A stretch of DNA of 54,555 nucleotides from Scleroderma bovista (Eukaryota; Basidiomycota; Agaricomycetes; Boletales; Sclerodermataceae), in contig JAYMGJ010000043.1 of assembly GCA_037178675.1 (NCBI GenBank), positions 1 to 54,555 on the forward strand. The letters are read 5' to 3'. Position 1 is the stretch's first letter, and every line of letters begins with the position of its first letter. The notes below the pieces were generated by a model, which saw only the letters and a program-made list of their open reading frames with translations, ran no database searches and was not told the DNA's origin. Made by a program: the position numbers and the translations under genes. Of the stretch, positions 20,791-31,238 are shown one piece after another.

Positions 20791-21890
20791 CACAGTTGTA
20801 CCTTCCCAGGAAATGTGTTGTATGGCCTAAGTCATTAGGGGCATGTGCACTGCGGCTGTGCTACACCACAGTAATTTTCCTGCGGCTTTATTTGTCCATA
20901 CAATCCTTCCTGCAGCTAGGACTTTGCTCTCAGTGTATTAACTGCGCAAATCATATTTACACAGTTGTACATGCCCAGGACATGGTGTGTATGGCCTTAT
21001 TTGTTAGGTACATGTACACCACAGCTGTGCTACACCGTGGTAATTTGCCTGCGGCTTTATTTGTCCATACAATCCTTCCTGTGGGTAACTGTGATCTCAG
21101 TGCATTAACTGTGCAAATCATATTTACACAGCTGTACATGTCCAGGACATGGTGTGTATGGCCTTATTTGTTAGGTACATGTACACCGCAGCTGTGCTAG
21201 GCCGTGGTAATTTTCCTGCGGCTTATCTGTCCATACAATCCTTCCTGCAGGTAGGACTATGAGTTCAGTGCATTAATTGTGCAAATCATATTTACACAGT
21301 TGGACATGTCCAGGACATGGTGTGTATGGCCTTATTTGTTAGGTACATGTACATCGCGGCTGTGCTAGGCTGTGGTAACTTTCCTGCGGCTTTATTTGTC
21401 CATACAATCCTTCCTGCGGGTAGGACTGCGATCTCAGTGTATTACTAACTGTGCAAATCATATTTACACAATTGTACATGCCCAGGACATGGTGTGTATG
21501 GCCTAAGTCATTAGGGGCATGTGCATTGCGGCTGTGCTACACCGCGGTAATCTTCCCGCAGCTTTATTTGTCCATACAATCCTTCCTGTGGGTAGGACTG
21601 CAATCTCAGTGCATTAACTGCACAAATCATACTTACACAGTTGTACATGCCCAGGACATGGTGTGTATGGCCTTATTTGTTAGGTACATGTACAGCGCAG
21701 CTGTGCTAGGCCGCGGTAATTTTCCCGCGGCTTTATCTGTCCATACAATCCTTCCTGCGGGTAGGACTGCGAGTTCAGTGCATTAACTGTGCAAATCATA
21801 TTTACACAGTTGTACATGTCCAGGACATGGTGTGTATGGCCTTATTTGTTAGGTACATGTACACCACAGCTGTGCTAGGCCGCAATACTC
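20791..21890 (-). repeat. Right array of seven tandem units, inverted
   Basis: The landmark in inverse orientation (TATGGCC) has GGCC at 20824, 20993, 21160, 21328, 21500, 21669 and 21838. Spacings are 167-172 bp. The unit sequence is the reverse complement of the left array, with the same number of units. Confidence 0.92.
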
Positions 21891-22416
21891 TTTCTGCAGC
21901 CTTATTACCCACAGCTGTCAACCTGCAGTAGTCAACCCGAGTTAGTTAACCTGTGGTAGTTAACCCACAGTAGTTAGCCCACAGTAGTTAACCCATGGTA
22001 GTAAACCTGAGTTAGTTAACCCGCGGTAGTAAACCCAAGTTAGTTAACCTGTGGTAGTTAACCCGCGGTAGTCAAACCCTGGCAGTGAACCTGTAGTTCT
22101 ATTTGTAGTTCCACCTTATTTCCAAGTGGCTCAGCCCTACTATATTCATTGGTACTAATGTTTCCTAGCCCACCCATTACCTTCCATTACAGCAAATCTC
22201 AGCCCGCACATATGACATGGTGATTACACCCTTATCCACTCCCTAAAACAGCACCATAGCCCACACATATCACAAGGTGATAATATCCAACTTGGGCCCA
22301 GCCCGTGTTACATGGTGACAATCCATCCTTGGGCTACCGTCCGCTGGCCCGTGACACTCGGCCGATTTTCACCTTCGGGTGGCCGTGTAAGACGGGACAA
22401 AGTAGGTACATTATGT
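21891..22416 (-). repeat. Right outer arm of the fold-back element
   Basis: Reverse complement of the left outer arm, with GTAGTTAACCCGCGGTAGT-type repeats at 21925-22080 and the terminal block GGTGGCCGTGTAAGACGG. The arm is slightly shorter in its short-repeat block than the left one. Confidence 0.85.
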
Positions 22417-24571
22417 GTAAGAAGAGCTTTGCAAGCTCCGGGCTAGTGATGGTGTCATGAGTAGGAATGAATATGGCTTGTTTAGAAAGCCGGTCTACCA
22501 CGACCAGAACGGCGGTAAAGCCAGTAGATGAAGGGAGTTGCTCAATGAAATCCATCGAGATGGAATTCCATGGCTTCTCTGGTACAGGGAGCTGTTTCAG
22601 CAGCCCGTAGGGTCTATGGCGCGGTGTCTTAGCTCATGTGCAAGACATACAGGACCGGACGTAATCCTTGACGAAGGTCCGGAGACCAGGCCAAGTATAC
22701 TCATGCCGGATTAGTTCTAGAGTCTGGTTTTGCCCAAAGTGACCAGTGAGTGGGTGATCGTTTTGATACTGGAGTACCCAGAGACGGAGGTCATTCAAGT
22801 CCGGTACATATATGCGACCGTCTAGTTGTAGGAATCCTGCCTCGTCGGTGGACCAACGAGAGCCCGGTGGATCTGCGAGGTGGACCTGGGCAATGGGATC
22901 AGAGGGTAGTGCAGAGAGGATGTCGCTATGGAGTGTTTCCATGTCCATGATTGCGACTGCAAGGAGAACTGGAAACTCTAAATAAGTAGCGCGAAGAGAG
23001 TTAGAGAGCTGTTCATGAGTGAACACCGGCTTAAGGTTTTGGGGATTAACCCGGGCGTAGCCACTATCCCCCTCTTTGGGGTAGACGTCCCATCGTCTAG
23101 TGAGAGCGTCCGGCTTGGCACCGAGTTTTCCAGGGCGGAAACGAATGACAAGATTAAATTGAGAGAGAAATTCAGACCACCAGGCTTGCCGGCGGGACAG
23201 TACTTTTGAGGTGGAGAAATACTTGAGGTTTTTGTGGTCTGTGACGACGTCTATAGGAGAGGCGGAACCTTCAAGGTAGTGGCGCCAGTTCTGGAATGCT
23301 TCAAAGATAGCAAGTAGTTCCTTATTGTGGGTGTCGTAGTTTAACTCCGGAGCAGTCAAGGTCCGGGAGTAGTACGCGACCGGACGGATCTCTCTGTTGG
23401 CGCAGGTAATGGACAGGATGCCAGCGACGGCATAGTCGGAGGCGTCTGTTTCCACGATGATAGGGGTATCCGGAATGAAGTGGGTGAGGATAGGCGCAGT
23501 AGTGAAGGCATGCTTGAGAGCATTGAAAGAGCATCGACAGTCCTCAGAGAAGTTCCAGGGAGCATCCTTCCAGGTGAGCCGGGTAAGGGGAACCACAATG
23601 TCGGAGTAGTTAAATATAAACTGGCGGTAGAAGTTGGCGAAGCCTAGGAAGGACTGGATGTCCTTTACCTTTCGTGGTTCAGGCCAGTCGGAGATGGTTT
23701 GGATCTTGTCCGGAGACATAGTCAAACCGTCCGAAGAGAGGCGATAGCCAAGGCACTCTACCGAGTCCGAGTGGAACTCACACTTTTCCAGTTTGGCGAA
23801 AAGGCCATGTAACCGGAGACGGCAGAGCACTTCCCGGACGTGCTGCTGGTGGGACTCCATATCCTCGGAGTAGATTAGGATGTCGTCGAGGTATACGACG
23901 ATGCAGATGTCTAGCATGTCAGCAAAGATGGTGTTGACAAAGCGCTGGAAGGCTGCCGGGGCGTTAGTGAGGCCAAAGGGCATTACTAACCACTCGTAGG
24001 ACCCATAGCGCGTACGGAAGGCGGTCTTCCACTTGTCGCCCGGAGCAATCCGGACTAGATGGTACATGTGCCGGAGATCGATCTTTGAATAGATTTTAGC
24101 ACAGCTAGGTGAGTCCAAAAGATCAGAGATTAGGGGGAGTGGATAGCGATCCTTCTTGGTAATTTTGTTTAGGCCCCGGAAGTCAACGCAGAGGCGGAGT
24201 GAGCCATCCTTCTTTTTTACGAAGAGGACCGGAGCAGCGTGGGAGGAGGTGGTAGGATGGATGAAACCTGTATTAAGATTCTCGTCGATGAAGATCCAGA
24301 GAGCGGAGAGCTCGACTGGAGACAGTGAGTAGAGAGTTCCCAAAGGTGGAGAGGTACCTTCTTTGAGGTCAATCTTCAGATCGTACTCATGATGCGGGGG
24401 AAGTTCAGAGGCCTTTGCCTTACTGAACACGTCCGCATAATCGCGATACTCCGGAGGGACGATGTCCAGGTCTGGTGGAGTAGAGGCGGAGGAAGAACAG
24501 GCCTTTGCTGAGTCAGAGGGACGCAGCTGAAGTTGGTATTTGATGGATCCCTCTAACTTGCACGCATGCAC
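22417..24571 (-). pseudogene. RT, RNase H and integrase N-terminal part (Ty3/gypsy 3)
   Basis: The 645-codon frame (24571-22634) has RT motifs LRLCVDFRGLN, MPFGLTNAPAAFQ and the catalytic VVYLDDILIYS, RNase H with VETDASDYAVAGIL and DVVTDHKNLKYF, and the integrase zinc motif ending in CMSC. A TGA at 22631-22633 (CGA Arg expected, then AKTPRHRPYG) interrupts it. The core then starts with SMDFIEQLPSSTGF and VVVDRLSK and runs to the fold-back insertion at 22417. Confidence 0.9.
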
Positions 24572-24983
24572 AAATGTGGCTGCTACCAGACTGAACCGGA
24601 GAGGAAGTCGACGGGGGCGCTAGCAAACTTTCTGCAGGAGTCCGGAATGTTAAACTGCTCAGTACCCAATCAATCAACGGATTGTAGCGGGTGAGCCAGT
24701 TATGTCCAAGGACAATCGAGCAGTCAGAGTCTAATGGAGCAAGGTAAAAGGTCATAGGGGTGACATCACCGGATGCAGGGAATTTCACTGATATATTGAC
24801 AGCTTGAGTGATTACAAAGTTTGATGTACCGTCAAAGAGCTGGAGAGTAATCGGAGGAACAGAGTAAGTGGAGATATTGTTTTTGTGCGCGAATTGTACA
24901 TCTACAAAGCAATGCATGGACCCGGAGTCCACAAGTGCATGGGTTTTAGGTAAGTCAAATGATAAGAGGATAACATGTGGCAT
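24513..24983 (-). pseudogene. Aspartic protease (Ty3/gypsy 3)
   Basis: The active site is THALVDSGSMHCFVD, the second motif CSIVLGHNWLTRYNP. The frame differs by one base from the RT frame; the change lies near 24590-24605, where APPSTSSPVQ passes into the RT-frame sequence VAATFVHACKLEGS. This is a frameshift mutation or a programmed shift; since protease and RT are normally fused here, mutation is more likely. Confidence 0.82.
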
Positions 24984-25087
24984 AAGGGAATTAGGATCTA
25001 AGAGAGTGGACGTGTTGAGGCGAGCCTCCTTGGGTGCACTTCCGGAGTCAACGCAGCTCGCTGGTTGTGCGGAGGGCCGGGAGCTGC

Positions 25088-26510
25088 TTACTCTTTTTTT
25101 GACTCGGAGTTGGCACCCGAGTTGGAGTCCGTCTTACCGGACTCAGCAGCGATGGCCGCGGCACGGGCCTTGGCCTTTTTGGTCTTCTTTGGACAGTTGT
25201 CCACGAAATGACTGGTGCCTCCGCAGAACATGCAGAGGTTGTTGTCCAGACGCCGTTTGCGCTTGTCTGCGGTTAGCTTCCCGTCCTTACCAAGCTTGTT
25301 GGTTAAGTCTGGTCTGGAACCGGAGGAGGACTGGTTGCTGGTCGCTTTAGACAAGCCAGAGGAGTTGGCGGAGCTGGGGGAGTTTCCGGTCTTGGATTTC
25401 TCCTGACTGGAGTTGGATGAGTTGCCTCCGGAGTTGGAGGACTTGGTTGTGGACGAGGTGGGCTGACTCTTCGTCGTGCGAGAGATCTCGTCTTTGCGCT
25501 CCCAATAGCGTGTGTCGATCTCTTGGCAAAGAGCCCTCAACCCATGCAGAGTCAGGGGTTTCTCGACTCAAGCGATTTCGTCCTTGAGACGATCCGGGAG
25601 ACCGGAGTAAAACAGGCGGCAGAGCGTGCCATCCCTGTAGTCCTGGACCTGCAAGGCGAGTCGGTTGAAGTCTACTATATACTGCGTAACGCGGTGAGCA
25701 TCCTTCATCCGGAGATGCTCGAGCTGATGTTCAGCATCAGCGATGGGGTTGTGAGGTCCAAAGGTGCTCTGGAGCTCAGCGACAAAGTGGACCCAACTGT
25801 CCATCCAGCGTGGACCGTCAGCCGGATCACCGGAGTTGAGGAGGTCCGGTTTGAACCATTCTAGCGTCATTCCTTTTAGGTATGACTGGGCGAAAGTTAC
25901 CTTTGCCCTATCAAGGCGGAATGCCTTGGCTTGATCCTGGAAACATAGCTCACACTGGACCAGGAAGGTCCTGAGCTTTTTGGGATCCGTGCTGTCGAAG
26001 GTATCCGGTTCATGGACTTTGGCACGGGAGGACGATGAGTTGTTGGTCCGGCGAGAGGAGCGGGAGAGGTGGTTGACAGCGATAGCTAGGTTTTGGAATA
26101 CAGCTAGACTAGGGTCTAGCTCATCCGTGGCATCGACGAAGTCATCGTCGTCATCGTCGTCATTGTTATCGCCATCTCCAGGGTCGTCCGGATCGGCTCC
26201 GGGTCCGTCCTCGGGGCCAAACCACTGGTGACGGGCAGGTTCGCGACGGTCCAGAGTGGGGTCGCGACGGTAGGGGAATCAATCACCAGAAACAGATTCA
26301 TGGTGACCAAAGTCCACAGAACCACGAAGGCTCTGGGACGCAGCATCTCGACGCAGAGTCAAAAACGCTGTGGGGTTTCGAGCTGTAAAGCTCTGGAATT
26401 GGCTAACTGAAGCCGGAGGTTGCCTGCGGTTAGACAGGGCTTGATGGGCAGCAGAGAGGTGGAGATCGTCTACTGCACCTGCTTCCTCAGCAAGTGCTGC
26501 AGGTAGTCAT
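25088..26510 (-). pseudogene. gag with CCHC knuckle (Ty3/gypsy 3)
   Basis: Reading leftward from about 26510: a helical N-terminal part, a Pro/Asp-rich region with an Asp run (about 26125-26165), then the capsid-type gag domain (VHEPDTFDSTDPKKLRTFL, SYLKGMTLEWFKPDLL, YIVDFNRLALQVQDY, LKDEIA), a Ser/Asn/Gly-rich linker and the knuckle CMFCGGTSHFVDNC near 25210. TGA codons at 26280-26282 and 25568-25570 break the frame, both where Arg fits. Gag forms the particle that packages element RNA. Confidence 0.82.
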
Positions 26511-26573
26511 GGTCATAAGAGATAGAAACTAGTTTGCGTACGAGGTATGGAACAGTGAACCCACACAAGTGTG

Positions 26574-26583
26574 AGTCTGAAAT
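26574..26583 (-). promoter_or_regulatory. Candidate self-priming primer-binding site, Ty3/gypsy 3
   Basis: Two bases inside the 5' LTR the sense strand reads ATTTCAGACT. Its complement AGTCTGAAAT is in the LTR sense strand at 26818-26809, 33 nt downstream of a TATAAG box (26851-26846). The transcript 5' end could therefore fold onto this site and prime reverse transcription, as in Tf1. No TGG tRNA-type start is present. Confidence 0.6.
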
Positions 26584-26585
26584 AC

Positions 26586-27110
26586 TGTCAAGTCCGGGTC
26601 TACTCTGGTAGGGGGTCTGGTCAAGTCCAGACGAAAGCAGACAAAGGAGGAGGGCAGATGCTGGACAAGAGTCCGGCTGGAGTTGGTGACCGATTGGGTT
26701 CAACGACTAAGGACAACGAGCGTTGACCCCTTGCGTAGGTTCCGGTCAAGGGAAGGAGACGGAGACGGAGACAGAGGTGGACGAGAACAGGAGTAGTGAC
26801 TTATGTTGATTTCAGACTGAGGTCTACAAGGTAAACTAGAGGGTACTTATACTAAGTAGAAACTAGGGTTGAGTACATACGGTGACAAGTAAACAACCTA
26901 ATAGCGGACAAGAGATGACCGGAGTTAGGACTAGGTCAGGTCCGGTGAAAATAAAGTCAGGACCAGGTAAAATAAATCAGGTCCGGTGAAAATGCTACAA
27001 GGTATAGGATATATCGAGTTCACGGAGAACTCACGTCAAGGCAGGGTAGACAGCGAGGTGTAGTAAGAATGAATGGAGTATAGACCAAGGGTCGTAGTTA
27101 GCAGAAGGTT
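26586..27110 (-). repeat. 5' LTR of Ty3/gypsy 3, truncated
   Basis: Matches 15194-15720 closely, then stops at GCAGAAGGTT, lacking the last about 115 bp (the upstream promoter part in sense orientation). The next 19 bp (27111-27129) match the end of the LTR family seen at 8864 and 40376. Confidence 0.85.
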
Positions 27111-27129
27111 AAAAAGTTAGACCGTTACA
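27111..27129. repeat. 19-bp end of a second LTR family
   Basis: AAAAAGTTAGACCGTTACA is almost the terminal sequence of the solo LTR ending at 8864 (AAAAAGTTAGACTGTTACA). It probably is all that remains of the 3' LTR of the minus-sense gypsy at 27130-31107. Confidence 0.55.
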
Positions 27130-28532
27130 GGCTTAAATGGGCACCAAAAGCATGAAGTGCCAAGTGTCCTGCTGACACCTGAAGATCATCATCCGATGAA
27201 TCTTCATTGCCCGTCTGTCGTAAGTTTTCAATTCCTGTCACACCTATGGCCTCAAAATAATCAGTTAGCGCTCTTAGATGTGACAGCTCATGGTATGGCA
27301 GCCAAGATTTATCACCTGCCGTCCATTGGATCTCAAACTCAGTGTCCGAATGACTGCCTCGATGCCCTAGAATTCTATCAACGGCCCATTCTCGGTTTGT
27401 TCCCCCAAGGTCCTCTAGTTGATCGTCCCTCCTCCTGGGGAACAATCTGTCATCATTAGGTATGTGGACCCTTAATAGTGATGAGTGGAAGACATTATGC
27501 ACCCCACGTTGTTTTAGGTTATCCAGCAAATCTATCTGATATGAGTTGTTCCCGAAATCTTTTATTATTTGGTATGGTCCAATGATTGGTACAAGTTTTC
27601 TCGATGTTCCCTTGGGGAAGCTGATGTTCTTAGTTGAGATATACACCAGGTCCTCGTTCTCCAGCAGGCACATTCTCCGCCTCTTATTTGCCTGTATGGT
27701 CTGCTTGACTCGCGTCGCTAGTAGGGTGTCATGTGCTGTCATTAATGCTAGCTTCATTTTCCAAGCATAGGTTCTGACATTTGGGTACTCATCCTTTCCA
27801 GGGTTGTCCCATATCATTGCCCTTGGCATTCGCCCTGTGTTTAGGAAAAAAGGTGCATAACCAGTCGATTCAGATCAAGCTATGTTGATCACAAATTCAA
27901 TTGCAGGTAGCTTGGTCACCAAATCCCTTTGAGTGGGTCCTATGCATGCTCGGAGCATCTGTCCAACAGTTTGGTTGGCCCTTTCGGTTGATCCATCTGT
28001 TTCATGGTGGTACGCGCTGGACATCTTCTGGCGGATGGCAATCAATTTATTCAGGTGCATCCAGAATAGGCTAGTGAATAAGACGTCTTGATCACTGATG
28101 ATTGCCCTGGGTAGGCCATGTAATTGGTATACTTCGTGGTACATCAATTCGGCAATGTTCTTTGCAGTGTAGTCCGTTCGGCTGGGTACTAAATGTACCA
28201 TGGCTGTGAGCAGGTCAATGATTACAGTAATTGAATCATAATGGCCATTTCTGTCCTTGGATTGGGGCAGTGGTCCCACAAAATCCACGCCTATTGCTTC
28301 CCAAGGTTTGGACGGTATGGACAGGGGGTTCAGCAGTCAATATGGTTTCTGTGTTGGTGGCTTGCTTTTCTGGCATGTCATGCAGGATTTGCAGAAGGCT
28401 TGAACATCGGAAGTCATTGATTCCCACCAGACATATTCTTTTAGGTAGGTCAGAGTCCTTCTAGGACCTAAATGTGCTAGTAGTGAATGTGCCTGCTCAA
28501 TAATCGTTTCTTGCAAGCGGCGTTCTCCTTCT
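27125..28532 (-). pseudogene. Integrase core, C-terminal domain and chromodomain (Ty3/gypsy 4)
   Basis: The core (28288-27875) has MDFVGPLPQSKDRNGHYDSI, IISDQDVLFTS and ETDGSTERANQ, so all three catalytic acidic residues remain. After a break near 27875 the next frame (27829-27125) carries the C-terminal box (DLVYISTKNISFPKG, HNVFHSSLLRVHIP) and a chromodomain-like end (EWAVDRILGHRG, FEIQWTAGDKSWLP). Upstream of the core, CSSLLQILHDMPEKQ overlaps a decayed zinc-binding region. Confidence 0.82.
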
Positions 28533-29607
28533 CAGAGATTTGGTATGCACAGTACCTCTTGGTCCACAAGTTTCAGGTGGATGTGGCCATCCTCTGATAC
28601 TTTGAAGTTCTTGAACTTGCATGGTGAGTCTAGAATCTTCTTATAGAATGGATCATTATGGTATTGACCCTTTATCTGCGATAGCAGTCCTTCGTGTGGG
28701 TATGTCACTGGTAAGCATGGTGTCAAATGTTCAGTTTCCTTGTGTGGTGAGTTATTGTTGCGTTGGGTCCCTGTACCCACTCCCCCTTTCTTTCATTCAC
28801 CTGGGCCCAGCAGAACAAAATGATCCCGCATTTGTGCTGCAAATTTGGCACTGGTCTCTGGGCATCCGGTTTCAGCCGGTGGGGGAGGTCCCCTCCATGT
28901 TGAACGTGGTTTGGGTGGTTCCAACGGTTTGATCCTCTTCCCTGGGTCAGCAGGAGTCAGCGTTGGTTTGGGAGGTATGGGATGTCCCGGAGGGGATGTT
29001 CCCTCATTTGTCCCTTGTTGTATGTGGGAACTCCACCTTGGAGACATTGCAAGAGCTTCCATTCCTACAAAGAGTGGCACACTTAGCACAGACTTCTCGC
29101 TCATGGCATTCGTCTCAACTTCTGCATTGTATTGTGAGTATTCTGCGGGGGCACATATCATTCCGGGCTCGTCATACTCATATAGGCATGACAGCGCATC
29201 CGGCAATATGTTTTCTTCTCCAGCGACATACTTAACAGTAAAGTCAAATTCTGATAGTTTCTCCAACCATTGTGCCTGGCGACTGGATAGTCCCTTCTGG
29301 TCCAGTATATGAATTAGACTTTCATGGTCGGTTACCCAAGTAAAATGTGTTCCCTGTAAGATATCCAAATGCCTTAGCATTGTTTCTACACCAGCTAACA
29401 TTTCCTGCTCGTGCACGGGATAATTTCATTGTGCCAAAGACATCTTTGCTGAGTAGAAGGCAGCTACTTTTGCACTCTTCCAATCCCTTCCCTGGGTGAC
29501 TACCCCACCTATTCTGTTTCCACATGCATCGGTCATGATCCAGATGGGATCATGTCCTGTGCCATAGTCGAGGGGTACTCGGGAGTGCAGTGCGCATCCA
29601 GTGACAT
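28532..29607 (-). pseudogene. RNase H second half and integrase N-terminal region (Ty3/gypsy 4)
   Basis: The minus strand reads PLDYGTGHDPIWIMTDACGN (RNase H start), KMSLAQ, then HEQEMLAGVETMLRH, FTWVTDHESLIHILDQKG and YVAGEENILPDALSCLYEY in consecutive, slightly shifted frames. A Pro-rich linker and the piece NDPFYKKILDSPCKFKNFKV follow, which precedes the integrase zinc finger in this lineage. The join to the RT side is across the solo LTR. Confidence 0.78.
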
Positions 29608-30233
29608 TGTCACGACCGTGACATCCAATCACCCTGTACCCTACTGTCTGATCGCGTCCACATGTTTGCCGCCTGTTTTATTGTATGTACTCCCTTTTCT
29701 GTTTCTCTCTATCTGTCCTGTATCGCCACCAATCGGTGAGCACGTTGTCCGATCTGTCTCTCTGTACTATTACCTAATATGTTTCCTTTCTCGTTTCCGG
29801 TTACTATACGTTCCCGTCCCGTTGCATTACTAATACGATACTCATCGGTAATCCGGTTATCGCACTTACCGTACTTACTCAGCGTGCAGCGCAACTGCGC
29901 TCGTCATTCGTCAGTAATCCCGACTTCCCGTACATCGCCTCATCCGTTCCACTCAGTATAAATACCTAGATACTCGGTCTGTTGTAGTTTCAGTTCAAAT
30001 ATTGAATAAGATACTTCTCATCTGTTCTCTCTTCGTGCTCTCCATCTCTATCCTCGTACAAGCACTCGGTTGTAGACCGTTTACCCTCGGACTCTCCGTC
30101 AGACCCTCGGTTGGCCTTCCTATTACTCGGGAAGCGCGACTACACTACGTAGCATCTCGGTCTTACCGCTAGACCAACCTCTGACCCCCAGATCCCCCAT
30201 AGAGATCAGATCGGTGAAGAACCGGTCTTGACA
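29608..30233 (+). mobile_element. Solo LTR, 626 bp, with target duplication GACAT
   Basis: Starts TGTCACGACC, ends GGTCTTGACA, and is flanked by GACAT at 29603-29607 and 30234-30238. Removing it restores a continuous RNase H reading (IKWYVTGCALHSRVPLDYG). A TATAAATA box near 29957 gives plus-strand orientation. It is unrelated to the other LTRs here except for the terminal TGTCA/TGACA. Confidence 0.92.
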
Positions 30234-31238
30234 GACATACCATTTTATGGTATTGAATGCTCGCTGCTCCATGTAGCTCCAGCGGAACGGTTGAGTTTCT
30301 GAACTTGCCTCAGATAGGACCCCCAAAGGCACACGTACCTTATATATGTCGTCTGTGAGGTATCCAACTGATCCAATGAATCCCCTACAGAGACTGTTTG
30401 TCAGTACCTTCCATTTCAAAATACTGTCAACCTTTTCGGGGTCCATGCGGATACCATTGTCAGCCACGATCCGTCCTAGGATCTTTACCTCCATGCAAAG
30501 GAACCGGAGCTTCTTTTCACTCAAGTATAGTTTCTCCCATGCGAGGATTTCCAGAACAATTTTAACATGCTTCACGTGTTCCTCCAGGGTGTCCAAATAT
30601 ATTATGATGTCGTCCAGGTACACATCCATAAAGATGCCAATATATTCCCTGAAGGTGTGGTTCATTAGCGCTTGATATGTAGCGGGTGCGTTACAGTCAC
30701 CCTGCTGTACCACCAGGCTGACCATATTTCCGTCAGGTATGGTTACAGCGGTCCGGGACACATGTTCTGGTATCACTCTTATCTGTTCATAGGCGTCTTG
30801 TCTGTCAATGGTCGATCGGTAAGGCTTTCGTGCTACTTGTCTCAATATTCCTTCCATGTCCAGCATCGGCAAGGATAATTTCCAGGTATTCTTGTTTTGT
30901 TCCCGCAGGTCAACCACAACTCAGAGTCTCAGAGGTGACCCTGCCTTTGGTATAAGGAGCATAGGGCAGGTGTTTCGGGCAGCAGTCATTTCCCACCGTC
31001 CAGTTTTAAGGTATGCATTTTTCTTTTCAATCCAGAGTTCTCTCATAGCTTCTGGACACCTAGATGGTTGCCATGGGTATATCTTTGACTCATCAATCAA
31101 CAGAATCCACCAAACATGTTTGGTACTGTGGACATGGAGAAAGTTAGCCAATGAAATTAATGCAAAGAATGCACCCAAGATCTGTTGAAAGATTGTCCCG
31201 ACTTGAGGGATACAGACAGCCCTCACTATCCATATCAC
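30123..31238 (-). pseudogene. Reverse transcriptase (Ty3/gypsy 4)
   Basis: Frames 31238-30921 and 30917-30238 give the RT: PWQPSRCPEAMRELW, ARNTCPMLLIPKAG, then VVDLREQNKNT, STIDRQDAYEQIRV, QQGDCNAPATYQ, the catalytic VYLDDIIIYLDT, and ILGRIVADNGIRMDPEKV. A stop lies between the two frames at about 30918. Codons right of 31107 belong to the repeat inserted there, and those left of 30238 to the solo LTR. Connection to RNase H is intact when the solo LTR is ignored. Confidence 0.84.

Larger units (their letters stand above)
18166..22416. mobile_element. 4.25-kb fold-back element with mirrored 169-bp tandem arrays
   Basis: The insertion is flanked by the 8-bp duplication GTAAGAAG. Removing it and one copy restores a continuous integrase reading (LAKLFLLHMF). 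The left end (…ACCTACTT…CGTCTTACACAGCCACC…GGTGAAAATCGGCC) is mirrored by the right end. Each arm has an outer unique part, a block of GGGTTAACTAC-type repeats and seven 169-bp units; an 0.87-kb spacer lies between the arms. No transposase or other protein was recognised. The TSD fits the hAT pattern nTnnnnAn, but the termini do not identify a superfamily. Confidence 0.85.
15194..27110 (-). mobile_element. Ty3/gypsy retrotransposon 3 (minus sense) with antisense gene and fold-back insertion
   Basis: From right to left the minus strand carries a 5' LTR (26586-27110, truncated), a primer site, gag, protease, RT-RNase H, integrase, chromodomain, an antisense two-exon gene, a polypurine tract and a 3' LTR (15194-15832). 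It landed in a copia integrase; the target duplication GGCAC is at 15189-15193 and its partner GTGCC at 36274-36278. Integrase is split by a 4.25-kb fold-back element. At least four premature TGA codons and one frameshift show decay. Confidence 0.9.
27130..31107 (-). mobile_element. Ty3/gypsy retrotransposon 4 (minus sense), partial
   Basis: RT, RNase H, integrase and chromodomain are encoded right to left; gag and protease are absent because a 2.3-kb repeat begins at 31108 within the sequence just upstream of the RT fingers. RNase H is split by a solo LTR at 29608-30233. Frame changes and stops are frequent. The upstream segment includes SRCPEAMRELW and ARNTCPMLLIPKAG, diagnostic of the same lineage as element 1. 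Confidence 0.87.

Noticed and set aside
18740..21890. Regularly spaced repeats as a CRISPR array, or Cys-rich peptide ORFs through them
   Set aside because: The period is 169 bp with no unique spacers, and the arrays are inverted copies in a eukaryotic transposon. The repeated peptide readings merely follow the tandem DNA repeat.
18166..22416. Firm assignment of the fold-back element to hAT
   Set aside because: Only the 8-bp duplication fits. The termini are not typical hAT ends and no transposase is present, so the superfamily is left open.
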